Assembly: GCF_003054195.1 (NCBI RefSeq)
Contig: NZ_QBKP01000012.1
Coordinates: forward strand, 62,001-126,000
Length of the DNA stretch: 64,000 nt
Direction of reading: 5' to 3'
DNA from: Gemmobacter caeni
GTDB taxonomy: Bacteria > Pseudomonadota > Alphaproteobacteria > Rhodobacterales > Rhodobacteraceae
In this document: piece by piece, positions 36,128 to 45,788 of the stretch
Layout: every line of letters starts with the position of its first letter
Numbering within the stretch: the stretch's first letter is position 1
Notes under the pieces: model-generated
The model's input: only the letters and a program-made list of their open reading frames with translations
The model's database searches: none
Told to the model about the DNA's origin: nothing
Program-made: the position numbers and the translations under genes

Positions 36128-37462
36128 ATGCGCAATACTGTCACCGCCGCACTGCTTTGGTCGGCTTCCGCCACTTTCGCCCTGGCCGAAGGGCCGGTGA
36201 CGGATTTCACACTGGATAACGGTCTGCAGGTCGTGGTGATCGAGGATCACCGCGCGCCGGTCGCCGTCCAGATGATGTGGTACAAGATCGGCGCGGCGGA
36301 CGAGCCGCAGGGCCATTCCGGCATTGCGCATTTCTTTGAACATCTGATGTTCAAGGCCACCAATGATCTGAAACCGGGCGAGTTTTCTGACATCGTCGAG
36401 GCGCAGGGTGGCAATGACAATGCCTTCACCTCGTGGGACCAGACCGCCTATTTCCAGCGCGTCGCGGCTGACCGGCTGGACCTGATGATGACGATCGAAG
36501 CCGACCGGATGCGCGACCTGCAACTGACCGACGATGTGGTCGCTACCGAACGCAACGTGATTCTGGAGGAACGCAACCAGCGTACCGACAGCGATCCCAG
36601 CAGCCTGTTCATGGAACAGCTTCGGGCGGCGCAGTTTCTCAACCACCCCTATGGCGTGCCGATCATCGGCTGGCGCCAGGAGATCGAGGGGCTGGGCCGG
36701 GCCGAGGCGGAAGATTTCTACCGCACCTATTATGCGCCCAACAATGCCATCCTGATCGTCGCGGGCGATGTGACGCCGGATGCGGTGCGCGCCATGGCCG
36801 AAAAGCACTATGGCCCGCTGACGCCCACCGCCAACCTGCCGGTACGCAAACGCCCGCAGGAGCCGCCGCAACTGGCCGAGCGCCGTCTGACCATGCATGA
36901 CAAGCGTGTCTCCGAACCTTTCATGATGCGCACCTATCTGGCGCCGAACCGTCGGACGGGCGATCAGAAGACCGCCGCCGCGCTGGTTTATCTGGGGGAA
37001 TTGCTGGGCGGGTCCGGCACGACCAGCCTTCTGGCCCGCAAGCTTCAGTTCGAAGATCCGAAGGCGGTTTACAGCTATGCCTATTATGATGGCACGGCGC
37101 TGGATTACGGCCAGTTCACCATCGGCATGGTTCCCTTGCCCGGTGTGAAGCCCGAGGAAGCGGAGGCGGAACTGGATGGCGTGCTGAAGGATTTCCTGGC
37201 CACCGGCCCAGATCCGGCCGCCTTCGCGCGGATCAGGACGCAGCTTCATGCCTCGGAAATCTATGCCGCCGATGATGTGGACGGACTTGCCCGCCGCTAT
37301 GGCGATGCGCTGACCACCGGCCTGACCGTGGCTGATGTGCAGGCCTGGCCCGAGGTGCTGCAATCCGTGACGCCCGAGGATGTGATGGAGGCCGCGCGGC
37401 AGGTGCTGGATCGCCGCCATTCCGTGACCGGCTGGCTGCTGACCGAGGAGGATGCCCAATGA
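36128..37462 (+). CDS. M16B zinc metallopeptidase, catalytic subunit
   Basis: A 444-residue pitrilysin-family protease with a signal peptide (MRNTVTAALLWSASATFALAEG), so periplasmic. The inverted zinc motif HxxEH is intact as H68-F-F-E71-H72, and the distal glutamate is in VILEERNQR. The next gene encodes a partner without the motif, overlapping by ATGA. This matches known two-gene heterodimeric M16B proteases in which one subunit is catalytic. Substrates may be signal-peptide or other small peptides. Confidence 0.92.
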   Translation: MRNTVTAALLWSASATFALAEGPVTDFTLDNGLQVVVIEDHRAPVAVQMMWYKIGAADEPQGHSGIAHFFEHLMFKATNDLKPGEFSDIVEAQGGNDNAFTSWDQTAYFQRVAADRLDLMMTIEADRMRDLQLTDDVVATERNVILEERNQRTDSDPSSLFMEQLRAAQFLNHPYGVPIIGWRQEIEGLGRAEAEDFYRTYYAPNNAILIVAGDVTPDAVRAMAEKHYGPLTPTANLPVRKRPQEPPQLAERRLTMHDKRVSEPFMMRTYLAPNRRTGDQKTAAALVYLGELLGGSGTTSLLARKLQFEDPKAVYSYAYYDGTALDYGQFTIGMVPLPGVKPEEAEAELDGVLKDFLATGPDPAAFARIRTQLHASEIYAADDVDGLARRYGDALTTGLTVADVQAWPEVLQSVTPEDVMEAARQVLDRRHSVTGWLLTEEDAQ

Positions 37463-38763
37463 TCGGCCGTTTTCTGGCGCTGTTCCTGCTGCTGGCCACA
37501 CCGCTGCGGGCCGAGATTGCTATTCAGGACGTAACCTCACCCGGCGGCTTGAAGGCCTGGCTGGTCGAGGATCACTCGATCCCCTTTACCGCGCTGGAAA
37601 TCCGCTTCCGGGGGGGCACCTCGCTGGATGCGCCGGGCAAGCGCGGCGCGGTCAATCTGATGACCGGATTGCTGGAGGAAGGCGCGGCAGAGATGAATGC
37701 CCAGAAATTCGCGGAAACCCGCGATGGTCTGGCGGCGGAGTTCCGGTTCGACAGTTCGAAGGACGATGTGGCGGTTTCGGCCCGGATGCTGACCGAGAAC
37801 CGTACGCAGGCGGCGGAACTGCTGCGCCTTGCCCTGACGCGGCCACGCTTCGATGCCGATGCGGTGGAACGGGTGCGGGGGCAGGTGCTGTCGATCATCC
37901 GCAGCAATGCCAAAGACCCGTCGGCCATCGCAGGCCGTACGCTGGACGGGATCGCCTTTGGTGACCACCCTTATGCCAGTTCGGGTGACGGAACCGAGGA
38001 CAGCGTGCAGGCGCTGACCCGCGATGACATCCTTACCGCCCACACGGCCGCGCTGGCCCGCGACCGGGTCTATGTGGCGGCCGTGGGCGACATCACGCCT
38101 GAACAACTTGGTGCGCTGCTGGATCATCTGCTGGGGGGCCTGCCCGAGACCGGGGCACCACTTCCCGGCGCAGCCCGGCTCGATCTGACCGGCGGGGTCA
38201 CGGTGGTCGATTTTCCGACGCCGCAGGCAGTGGTCAGCTTCGCACAGCCGGGGTTGGAGCGGGATGACCCGGATTATTTCGCGGCCTTCGTGCTGAACGA
38301 GATTGTGGGCGGTGAACGCTTCGGCTCGCGTCTCATGCGGGAATTGCGCGAAAAACGCGGGCTGACCTACGGCGCCCGCAGCTATCTGATCGACTATGAT
38401 CATGCCGATCTGCTGGCCGGGCAATTCGCCACCGACAACAAGACTGCCGGGCAAGCCGTCGATGTATTGCGCGCTGAATGGGCCAGAGCCGCCGAAGGTG
38501 TGACGGCCGAGGAGCTCGCCGCTGCCAAGACCTATCTGACCGGCGCCTATCCGCTGCGCTTTGATGGCAACGGGCCGATTGCCCGCATCCTTGTGGGTAT
38601 GCAGATGACCGGTCTTCCGATCGACTATTCCGCGACGCGGAACCAGAAGATCGAGGCGGTGACGCTGGACGATATTCGCCGTGTGGCGCGGCGGCTGATC
38701 CGGTCCGATCAGCTGCGGATCGTCGTGGTGGGTCAGCCCGAGGGACTGAGCACGGCGCCCTGA
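37459..38763 (+). CDS. M16B peptidase-like protein, non-catalytic subunit
   Basis: A 434-residue partner of the preceding protease, with its own signal peptide ([19 protein letters not shown]). At the position of the zinc motif it reads [13 protein letters not shown], with no HxxEH, so it cannot bind zinc in the usual way. The C-terminal domain keeps the substrate-binding arginine/tyrosine type segment [10 protein letters not shown]. It likely forms the substrate-holding half of the heterodimer. It overlaps the upstream gene by four bases. Confidence 0.9.
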   Translation: MIGRFLALFLLLATPLRAEIAIQDVTSPGGLKAWLVEDHSIPFTALEIRFRGGTSLDAPGKRGAVNLMTGLLEEGAAEMNAQKFAETRDGLAAEFRFDSSKDDVAVSARMLTENRTQAAELLRLALTRPRFDADAVERVRGQVLSIIRSNAKDPSAIAGRTLDGIAFGDHPYASSGDGTEDSVQALTRDDILTAHTAALARDRVYVAAVGDITPEQLGALLDHLLGGLPETGAPLPGAARLDLTGGVTVVDFPTPQAVVSFAQPGLERDDPDYFAAFVLNEIVGGERFGSRLMRELREKRGLTYGARSYLIDYDHADLLAGQFATDNKTAGQAVDVLRAEWARAAEGVTAEELAAAKTYLTGAYPLRFDGNGPIARILVGMQMTGLPIDYSATRNQKIEAVTLDDIRRVARRLIRSDQLRIVVVGQPEGLSTAP

Positions 38764-38815
38764 CGCGCCGCTATTCCTGTGGCCGAATCTGCGCCCCTGT
38801 GCTAGGTCTTGCGGC

Positions 38816-40666
38816 ATGAAGCTGGAAACCCCCAACATGGCGCGGCCGGTCATTCGGCAACTGGATGAAGCGGCGATCAACCGCATCGCGGCGGGCGAGG
38901 TGGTGGAACGCCCCGCCTCTGCCGTGAAAGAGCTGGTGGAAAACGCGCTCGACGCCGGCGCGCGGCGCATCGCGGTGGATTATGCGGATGGCGGCAAGAC
39001 GCTGATCCGCGTTACCGACGATGGCTGCGGCATGACCGGCGACGACCTGCCGCTGGCCTTGTCGCGGCACGCTACCTCGAAGATTGACGGCTCGGACCTG
39101 CTGAACATCCAGAGCTTCGGTTTCCGTGGCGAGGCGCTGCCCAGCCTCGGTGCCGTGGGGCGGCTGACCATCACATCGCGCGCGCAGGGGTTTGAAGGCG
39201 TCAGCCTGACCGTCGAGGGCGGGCGCCTGGGCGACCTGCGTCCCGCCGCGCTGAATCGTGGCACGGTGGTCGAACTGCGCGACCTGTTCTATGCCACCCC
39301 GGCGCGGCTGAAATTCCTGCGCTCTGACCGGGCCGAGATGGGCGCGATTTCCGATGTGATGAAGCGCCTCGCGCTGGCCGAACCTCATGTCGGTTTCACC
39401 CTGCGCGATGTCAGTGGCGGTGGCGACGGGCGGCTTGTCTTCCGCGCCGATGCGGAAAACGGTGATTTCTTCGATGCGCTGCATCGGCGTGTTTCGCGCG
39501 TGCTGGGCAGCGATTTCGGTGAAAATGCGCTGCGCATTGATCTTGAACGGGAAGGTGTGCGGCTGGTTGGCTATGCAGCGCTGCCGACCTATTCGCGTGG
39601 TTCGTCTGTGGCGCAGTTCCTGTTCGTCAATGGCCGTCCGGTGCTGGACAAGATGCTGCTGGGGGCGCTGAGGGCGGCCTATATGGATGTGCTTAGCCGT
39701 GACCGGCACCCCGCTGCCGTGCTGAACGTGGTCTGCGACCCCGAACGGGTGGACGTGAACGTCCATCCCGCCAAGGCCGAGGTGCGTTTCCGCGAGCCGG
39801 CGCTGGTGCGGGGGCTGATCGTCTCGGGGCTGCGGCTGGCGCTGACAGGGGCGGGGCATCGCGCCTCCAACACCGTGGCGACCGAAACGCTGGAGGCGTT
39901 CCGTCCGGAGCCTGCGATGGTTGCGCCTGTTGCCGTGCCGCCGCGCGTCTATCAGATGGATCGCCCCTCGCAGGCGACCTTTGCCCGCGCTTTCGCCGCT
40001 CAGGCCCCTGCGCCGCAGCCGGGCTTTGCCGAGGCGCCTTCGGCTCGCGTCGAGTCGGCTGCCGCGCCGGAACCCGATCTGACCGAGCGTCCGCTGGGTG
40101 CCGCCCGCGCGCAGGTGCATGAAAATTACATCATCGCGCAGACGGCCAGTGGCATGGTCATCGTCGATCAGCATGCCGCGCATGAAAGGCTGGTCTATGA
40201 ACGGCTGAAGGCGCAGGCGTCCGACAAGGGTATCGCCGCGCAGGCGCTGCTTATCCCCGAAATCGTCGATCTGTCGGAGGCGGACGCCGCGCGCCTGCTG
40301 GAGATTGCGGAGGATCTGGCGGCGCTGGGTCTGGGGATCGAACCCTTCGGCGGTGGTGCCATTGCCGTGCGCGAGGTGCCCGCGATCCTTGGCCGCGTCG
40401 ATGCTGCCGCGCTGATCCGCGATATCGTGGACGATCTGGCCGATCTGGGATCGTCAGAGCGCCTGAAGGGCCGCATCGACGCGGTGCTGAGCCGGATGGC
40501 CTGCCATGGCTCGGTCCGCTCCGGGCGGCAGATGCGGGCCGACGAGATGAACGCGCTGCTGCGCGAGATGGAGGCGACGCCGATGTCCGGCCAGTGCAAC
40601 CATGGGCGGCCGACCTATGTCGAACTCAAGCTGGCCGATATCGAACGGCTGTTCGGGCGCAGATGA
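38816..40666 (+). CDS. mutL: DNA mismatch repair protein MutL
   Basis: A 616-residue mismatch-repair protein. The GHKL ATPase domain shows [17 protein letters not shown] and [10 protein letters not shown] variable linker (about residues 345-430) leads to a C-terminal dimerisation domain that carries the endonuclease motif DQHA-x2-E-x4-E at D451-E462, plus ACHGSVRSG and QCNHGRPT. E. coli MutL lacks these, so this MutL is predicted to nick DNA itself without MutH. Start is 38816 or 38837. It overlaps rmuC by four bases. Confidence 0.96.
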   Translation: MKLETPNMARPVIRQLDEAAINRIAAGEVVERPASAVKELVENALDAGARRIAVDYADGGKTLIRVTDDGCGMTGDDLPLALSRHATSKIDGSDLLNIQSFGFRGEALPSLGAVGRLTITSRAQGFEGVSLTVEGGRLGDLRPAALNRGTVVELRDLFYATPARLKFLRSDRAEMGAISDVMKRLALAEPHVGFTLRDVSGGGDGRLVFRADAENGDFFDALHRRVSRVLGSDFGENALRIDLEREGVRLVGYAALPTYSRGSSVAQFLFVNGRPVLDKMLLGALRAAYMDVLSRDRHPAAVLNVVCDPERVDVNVHPAKAEVRFREPALVRGLIVSGLRLALTGAGHRASNTVATETLEAFRPEPAMVAPVAVPPRVYQMDRPSQATFARAFAAQAPAPQPGFAEAPSARVESAAAPEPDLTERPLGAARAQVHENYIIAQTASGMVIVDQHAAHERLVYERLKAQASDKGIAAQALLIPEIVDLSEADAARLLEIAEDLAALGLGIEPFGGGAIAVREVPAILGRVDAAALIRDIVDDLADLGSSERLKGRIDAVLSRMACHGSVRSGRQMRADEMNALLREMEATPMSGQCNHGRPTYVELKLADIERLFGRR

Positions 40667-41805
40667 TCCGGCTGGGAACCATGGAACTGGCGTGGAATGA
40701 CCCGGCCGTGCTCATTGCGGGCAGCCTCATCGGGCTGATCGTCCTGCTGCTGCTGCTTGTGCTGCGCGCCTCCGGTCGGGCGGCGCAACCGCTGGTGCAG
40801 GAACTGGGGTGGCTGGGGCAGCGGGTGCAAAGCCTTGCCGACGGGCAGGAGCGGCTGGCAGGCGGGCTGCATCATGTGTCTGAGGCGCAGGCGGTCAGCC
40901 AGACCGCCATGTTGCAGGTGATGGAACAGCGTCTGGCTGAAGTGCAGCGCCAGATGGGCGAAAGCCTGCACGGCACAGCCACTCGCACGGCGCGTTCCCT
41001 GGGCGAATTGCAGCAACGGCTGGAAACTATCGACAAAGCGCAGGCCAATATCGAGAAACTGTCGGGCAATGTGCTGGGTTTGCAGGATATTCTGTCCAAT
41101 AAGCAGACGCGCGGCGCTTTTGGCGAGATCCAGTTGCATGACATCGTGCTGAAGGCGCTGCCGTCGGACAGCTACACGATGCAGGCCACGCTTTCCAACG
41201 GGCGGCGGGCGGATTGCCTGATCCACCTGCCCAACCCGCCCGGCCCCATCGTGATCGACAGCAAATTCCCGCTGGAGGCGTATGAAGCCCTGCGCCGCGC
41301 GCAAGGGCAGGCTGATCTGGACCTTGCGGCGCGTCAGCTACGACAGGCTGTGCGCACGCATATCAAAGCGATTTCAGAGCGTTACATCCTTGAAGGCGAA
41401 ACCGCCGATGGTGCGCTGATGTTCCTGCCCTCCGAGGCGGTCTATGCTGAGTTGCATGCCAATTTCCCTGAACTGATCCGTGACGGATTTGCCGCGCGGG
41501 TCTGGATCGTCTCACCCACCACCTGCATGGCGACGCTGAACACCATGCGCGCGGTGCTGAAGGATGCTCGGATGCGCGAACAGGCGGGGGCGATCCGCAA
41601 GGAACTGGCGCTGCTGTATCAGGACGTTTCGCGGCTGGGCGACCGGGTGGCGAACCTTGACCGGCATTTCGGGCAGGCCGCGAAGGATATCGAGGAAATT
41701 CGCATCAGCAGCGAAAAGGCGGGCCGTCGGGCGCGGCGCCTTGATAACTTCGACTTCGAGGAACTGGCGCCGGAAAGCCCGGCCATGATTGGAGGCGCCG
41801 AATGA
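40663..41805 (+). CDS. rmuC: DNA recombination protein RmuC
   Basis: A 380-residue protein with an N-terminal membrane helix (about residues 15-35), a long coiled-coil (about 45-130) and a C-terminal PD-(D/E)XK-like nuclease domain ([29 protein letters not shown]). RmuC limits recombination at inverted repeats in E. coli. It is coupled to mutL and to the HutD-like gene by ATGA overlaps. A start at 40681 is possible. Confidence 0.93.
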   Translation: MIRLGTMELAWNDPAVLIAGSLIGLIVLLLLLVLRASGRAAQPLVQELGWLGQRVQSLADGQERLAGGLHHVSEAQAVSQTAMLQVMEQRLAEVQRQMGESLHGTATRTARSLGELQQRLETIDKAQANIEKLSGNVLGLQDILSNKQTRGAFGEIQLHDIVLKALPSDSYTMQATLSNGRRADCLIHLPNPPGPIVIDSKFPLEAYEALRRAQGQADLDLAARQLRQAVRTHIKAISERYILEGETADGALMFLPSEAVYAELHANFPELIRDGFAARVWIVSPTTCMATLNTMRAVLKDARMREQAGAIRKELALLYQDVSRLGDRVANLDRHFGQAAKDIEEIRISSEKAGRRARRLDNFDFEELAPESPAMIGGAE

Positions 41806-42287
41806 GGCTGAGCCGTGCGGATTACACCGAAATGCCCTGGGCCAATGGCAAGGGCCGCACGGTGGAACTGTGGCGCGAGGACGGGCCGCAGGGGCTGCGC
41901 TTCCGGTTGTCGATGGCTTCAGTGGTGGAGAACGGTGATTTCTCGCTGTTTCCGGGCATTGACCGGGTGCTGACCGTGCTGTCCGGTCCCGGTTTCGGGC
42001 TGGTAGGTGACGGGATCGACCTGCGCTGTGACCTGTTGGTCCCGGCGGCCTTTCCGGGGGATGTGGCGCTGCGGGCGGTGGGTGTCACCGCGCCGGTCGA
42101 GGATTTCAATGTGATGACTGCCCGTGACCTGCCCGCGCCCGAGGTGCGGGTGGTGCAGACGGGGCAGCACGCCCCGCCACAGGCTGGGCGGTTGTTTGTC
42201 TTTGATCTGGCCTCGCAGGGGCTTGAGATCAGCGAGGCGCCGGTGACGGTTTCGGGGCCGTCCCTTCTGGTGCTGACCCGGTTCTAG
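41802..42287 (+). CDS. HutD family protein
   Basis: A 161-residue cupin-fold protein. The HutD landmarks are present: PWANGKGRTVELWRE, FRLSMASVVENGDFSLFPGIDRVLTVL and VEDFNVMTARD. In Pseudomonas HutD tunes histidine-utilisation expression, probably by binding urocanate or a derivative. No hut genes are nearby, so this is an orphan copy attached to mutL-rmuC. Confidence 0.87.
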   Translation: MRLSRADYTEMPWANGKGRTVELWREDGPQGLRFRLSMASVVENGDFSLFPGIDRVLTVLSGPGFGLVGDGIDLRCDLLVPAAFPGDVALRAVGVTAPVEDFNVMTARDLPAPEVRVVQTGQHAPPQAGRLFVFDLASQGLEISEAPVTVSGPSLLVLTRF

Positions 42288-42344
42288 GCGGCAATTCGCA
42301 GAACAAACCTTGCAATCCCGCCATTGGCTGCCGATCTGGCGGGG

Positions 42345-43268
42345 ATGAAACGACGATTGATGCTGATAGCAGGGGCTGCCGTGGCGATGGTGGCGGCGGG
42401 GGGCTGGCGTTGGCGCGCGCGCCACGACAGCGCGGCATTCGCGGCGCAATATGCCGCCCTGCCGCCTCGTCCCCCGGGATCGGTCTATCACCTTGGCCAC
42501 AGCCTCGTGGGCCGGGACATGCCCGCCATGCTGGCGCAGATGATGGGGTCGGGCTACCGCTACAACAGCCAGCTGGGCTGGGGGGCCTCGCTGAACCAGC
42601 ACCGTGCGGGCGACGTTCCGGGCCATGCCGAGGAAAATGCCACCCCCGCCTATCGTGCGGCCGAAGCGGCGATCGGATCCGGCGATTATGACGCAGTTGT
42701 TCTGACGGAAATGGTGGAGCTGCGCGACGCTCTGCGCTGGCATGACAGCGCGGTGGCGCTGGCCCACTGGGCGGCACTGGCGCGTGCAGCGCGGCCGGAT
42801 GTGCGGGTGTATCTCTATGAAACCTGGCATCGGCTGGACGATCCGCAGGGCTGGCTCTCCCGGCTGGACGCTGACTTGCCGGAGTTGTGGGAGCCGCTGG
42901 TGGCCGAGGCCATGGCCGATCCGGCGACCGGCTCGATTCACATCATTCCTGCGGGCCAGGCGATGGCTGCGCTGGTGCGGCGGATCGAGGCGGGCGAAGT
43001 GCCGGGGCTGAGCAACCGGCAGGATCTGTTCGCCCGCGATGCGGCGGGCGAGGTGGACCCCATCCATCTGAACGATCTGGGGGCCTATGTGGTGGCGCTT
43101 GTTCATTACGCGGTACTGAGCGGTGCCAGCCCGCTGGGCCTTCCGCACCGGCTGAACCTTGCCGATGGCACCCCCGCCACGGCGCCGCCCGATGCCGCCG
43201 CGCCGATCATTCAGGCGGTGGTCTGGGACGCGGTGCGCGGTTATGCTCCGTCCGGTGTATCCGGTTGA
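42345..43268 (+). CDS. SGNH-hydrolase-like protein with N-terminal membrane anchor
   Basis: A 307-residue protein. Residues ~5-20 form a membrane segment or uncleaved signal (RLMLIAGAAVAMVAAGG). The rest resembles an SGNH-type esterase fold: a GHSLVG block with candidate nucleophile S53 and a late DPIH block (D238, H241) in the SGNH DxxH position. The middle segment YLYETWHRLDDPQGW is closely paralleled in the next gene product, so the two are paralogues. Start ATG 42345 is used; a TTG at 42324 is an alternative. It would act in the periplasm, perhaps on acyl groups of a polysaccharide; this is inferred from the neighbouring glycosidase-like and glycosyltransferase genes. Confidence 0.65.
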   Translation: MKRRLMLIAGAAVAMVAAGGWRWRARHDSAAFAAQYAALPPRPPGSVYHLGHSLVGRDMPAMLAQMMGSGYRYNSQLGWGASLNQHRAGDVPGHAEENATPAYRAAEAAIGSGDYDAVVLTEMVELRDALRWHDSAVALAHWAALARAARPDVRVYLYETWHRLDDPQGWLSRLDADLPELWEPLVAEAMADPATGSIHIIPAGQAMAALVRRIEAGEVPGLSNRQDLFARDAAGEVDPIHLNDLGAYVVALVHYAVLSGASPLGLPHRLNLADGTPATAPPDAAAPIIQAVVWDAVRGYAPSGVSG

Positions 43269-43280
43269 TAAGGCTTAAGC

Positions 43281-45788
43281 ATGTCCCTTCTCGCATTCCT
43301 GGCTGACATCCTGTTCGTGGGCCACAGCCTCGTCGGCCCCAATCTTCCGCCGCTGGTGGAGGATGGCCTGCGTGCGACCGGGGTCGAGGAGGTGCGGGTC
43401 GAGGCGCAGATCATCAATGGCGCACCGCTGAAATATCAGTGGGATCACGCGGCTGAGGCCGAGGGCGCAAATGGCCGCGCCCGGCTGGAAACGGGCCAGA
43501 TCGGCACGCTCATCCTGACCGAGGCGATTCCACTGGCGGGGCAGGCGGAGTGGAACGACAGCGCCGGGCAGGTCAAGAACTGGGCCGGGCTTGCCTGGGC
43601 ACAAAATCCGGAGACGGCGGTCTATGTCTATGAGACATGGCACAGCCTTGCCTCCGGTTCCGGTGCGGTGATCGCGGATGACCCGGCGGCGGGCGTGCCA
43701 TGGCTGGACCGGATCGCGGCAGATCGCGCGGCGTGGCTGGATCTGGCCGCAGCGGCCGAGGCGATCCGGCCCGACACTGCGCCACCGGTGCGGCTGATCC
43801 CCGCCGGGCAGGCGATGGCGCTGGCGGCAGGGGCCGCGCAGGCGGGCGCCTTGCCGGGCGTTGCCGACATCCGTGACCTGTTCGCCGATGACATCCACCC
43901 CAATGGCAAGGGGCAGTATCTGGTTGCCATGGTGCATCTGGCCATGCTGACCGGAGAATCGCCCGAGGGACTGCCGGCCAAGCTGGGCCGTCGCTGGCAA
44001 AGCCGCGATGCGGTAATTTCCCCCGAACTGGCCGTCGCGATGCAGCGCATCGCCTGGGCGGCGGCGCAGCCGGAGCTCGCCCGCGAGCCTGCCCCCCGCG
44101 CTGTTGCTGTGCCGGAACCGGCGGTCGATGCACCTGCCGGGGCCGATGCGAAACCCGTTGCCACGGAGGTTGCGGCAGCCGACCCGATGCCTGCCGCTGA
44201 CGCAGCCTCCTTTACACCCGTCACCAACCCGGCGCTGGCGCTGGGGCTTGCGGGGGTGAACGACTGGTCGGTGCAGCAGCCGTTTCTGGATGTGATGAAA
44301 ACAGCGCGGCCATGGACCGGCCATCTGGCGGGTCAATGGGGCGGGATGGACCATGATGCACTGGCGGCGGGCGGCTGGCTCAACGCGAATGGCTGGCCGG
44401 TTGCGCTGCCGCCCGGCATCACCGGGATTTCCACGCTGGTGCTGACCGATCTGCCCGAGGATGCGGGCGGGGTTGCCGGGCGCTATCTGGTGCACTGGCA
44501 GGGGCAGGGCGACCTGACGGTGGAGGGCCGGGCGCAAAACCTGACGCCTCTGCCGGGTGGCGGACTGGCCTTCGACTATACGCCCGGCGAAGGAGCGGTG
44601 CTGCTGACCCTGACCCGCACCGAAAGGGATGACCCGTTGCGCCGCATCACCCTCGTGCGCGAGGACCGGGCGGCAGCTTTCGCCTCGGGGCAGATCTTCA
44701 ACCCCGACTGGCTGGACCGTATTCGCGGTGTGCGGGCGATCCGCTTCATGGATTGGATGGCGACCAACGATTCCATGCTCTCCACTGTCGAGGTCAGCCC
44801 CAAGCCTGATGATTACACCTGGGCGCGCAATGGCGTGCCGGTGGAGGTGATGGTGGCGCTGGCCAATGAGCTGGACGCCGATCCGTGGTTCACCCTGCCG
44901 CATCTGGCGGGCGATCCGCTGGTGCGGTTCTACGCCGAAAGCGTGGCGGATCTGCTGGAACCCGGACGCGTTGCCTGGGTCGAATATTCCAACGAGGTCT
45001 GGAACCCGCAATTCGCCCAAGGCCAATGGGCGCGCGAACAGGCGAAGGCGCGCTGGGGGGACGAAGGCGCGGGGCTGCAATTCTATGGCCTGCGCGCGGC
45101 CGAGGTCATGGGGATCTGGTCGGCAGCCTTTGGCGATGAAGCAGCGAAGCGGCTGGTCCGCGTGGTGGCCACCCAGACCGGCGTGCCGGGGGCGGAACGC
45201 GCGATCCTTGACGCGCCGCTGGCGGTGGCCGAGGGCAAGCCCGCGCCGAAGGGCAGCTTTGACGCCTATGCCGTCACGGGCTATTTCGCGGCGCTGCTGG
45301 GCAGCGAGGCCAAGCAGGCCATGGTGAAGGGCTGGCTGGCCGAAAGCGCCAAGGCTGATCCGCAGCACCCTTATGCGCAGGCCATCGCCCGTGCGGCGGA
45401 GGAATTGCGCGACGGTCGGCATTCGGGCGTGACCGAGGATACGCTGGACGACTTATTGACTCGCGTTCTGCCGCATCATGCCGAAGTCGCAAAGGCCGAG
45501 GGTCTGCGTCTGGCGATGTATGAGGGCGGCAGCCACGTCGTCGGCTATGGCCCGGTGACCGAAGATAGCGAACTCACGGCCTTCTTTCAGGCGCTGAATT
45601 ACGCCCCGGAAATGGGTGCGCTTTACGCCGTCCTGCTGAAAGGCTGGGCCGGGCTGACCTATGCGCCTTTCAACGCTTTCGTAGATGTCTATCGCCCGAC
45701 GAAATGGGGAAGCTGGGGCGCGCTGCGGCATCTGGGCGATGAAAACCCGCGCTGGCGGGTGCTGGCGAAGGGCTGCGACGGGTGCTGA
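43281..45788 (+). CDS. Two-domain protein: SGNH-like domain fused to clan GH-A-like glycosidase domain
   Basis: An 835-residue protein. Residues 1-250 repeat the SGNH-like domain of the preceding gene: GHSLVG with S16, VYETWHSL, and DDIHPNGKG with D203/H206. A proline/alanine-rich linker (about 270-320) follows. The remainder starts at GVNDWSVQQPFLDVMK and resembles a (beta/alpha)8 glycosidase. It has EYSNEVWN, with N571-E572 in the acid/base position of clan GH-A, and MYEGGSHVVG, with E748 in the nucleophile position. I know no characterised enzyme with this pairing. No clear signal peptide is visible, although the first 13 residues are hydrophobic. It starts 12 bases after its paralogue and overlaps the glycosyltransferase gene. 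Substrate unknown. Confidence 0.62.
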   Translation: MSLLAFLADILFVGHSLVGPNLPPLVEDGLRATGVEEVRVEAQIINGAPLKYQWDHAAEAEGANGRARLETGQIGTLILTEAIPLAGQAEWNDSAGQVKNWAGLAWAQNPETAVYVYETWHSLASGSGAVIADDPAAGVPWLDRIAADRAAWLDLAAAAEAIRPDTAPPVRLIPAGQAMALAAGAAQAGALPGVADIRDLFADDIHPNGKGQYLVAMVHLAMLTGESPEGLPAKLGRRWQSRDAVISPELAVAMQRIAWAAAQPELAREPAPRAVAVPEPAVDAPAGADAKPVATEVAAADPMPAADAASFTPVTNPALALGLAGVNDWSVQQPFLDVMKTARPWTGHLAGQWGGMDHDALAAGGWLNANGWPVALPPGITGISTLVLTDLPEDAGGVAGRYLVHWQGQGDLTVEGRAQNLTPLPGGGLAFDYTPGEGAVLLTLTRTERDDPLRRITLVREDRAAAFASGQIFNPDWLDRIRGVRAIRFMDWMATNDSMLSTVEVSPKPDDYTWARNGVPVEVMVALANELDADPWFTLPHLAGDPLVRFYAESVADLLEPGRVAWVEYSNEVWNPQFAQGQWAREQAKARWGDEGAGLQFYGLRAAEVMGIWSAAFGDEAAKRLVRVVATQTGVPGAERAILDAPLAVAEGKPAPKGSFDAYAVTGYFAALLGSEAKQAMVKGWLAESAKADPQHPYAQAIARAAEELRDGRHSGVTEDTLDDLLTRVLPHHAEVAKAEGLRLAMYEGGSHVVGYGPVTEDSELTAFFQALNYAPEMGALYAVLLKGWAGLTYAPFNAFVDVYRPTKWGSWGALRHLGDENPRWRVLAKGCDGC

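Noticed and set aside
43275-45422. 715-codon reverse-strand open frame
   Set aside because: Shadow of the SGNH/glycosidase gene; composition is arginine/glutamine/histidine-rich and no motif is recognisable.
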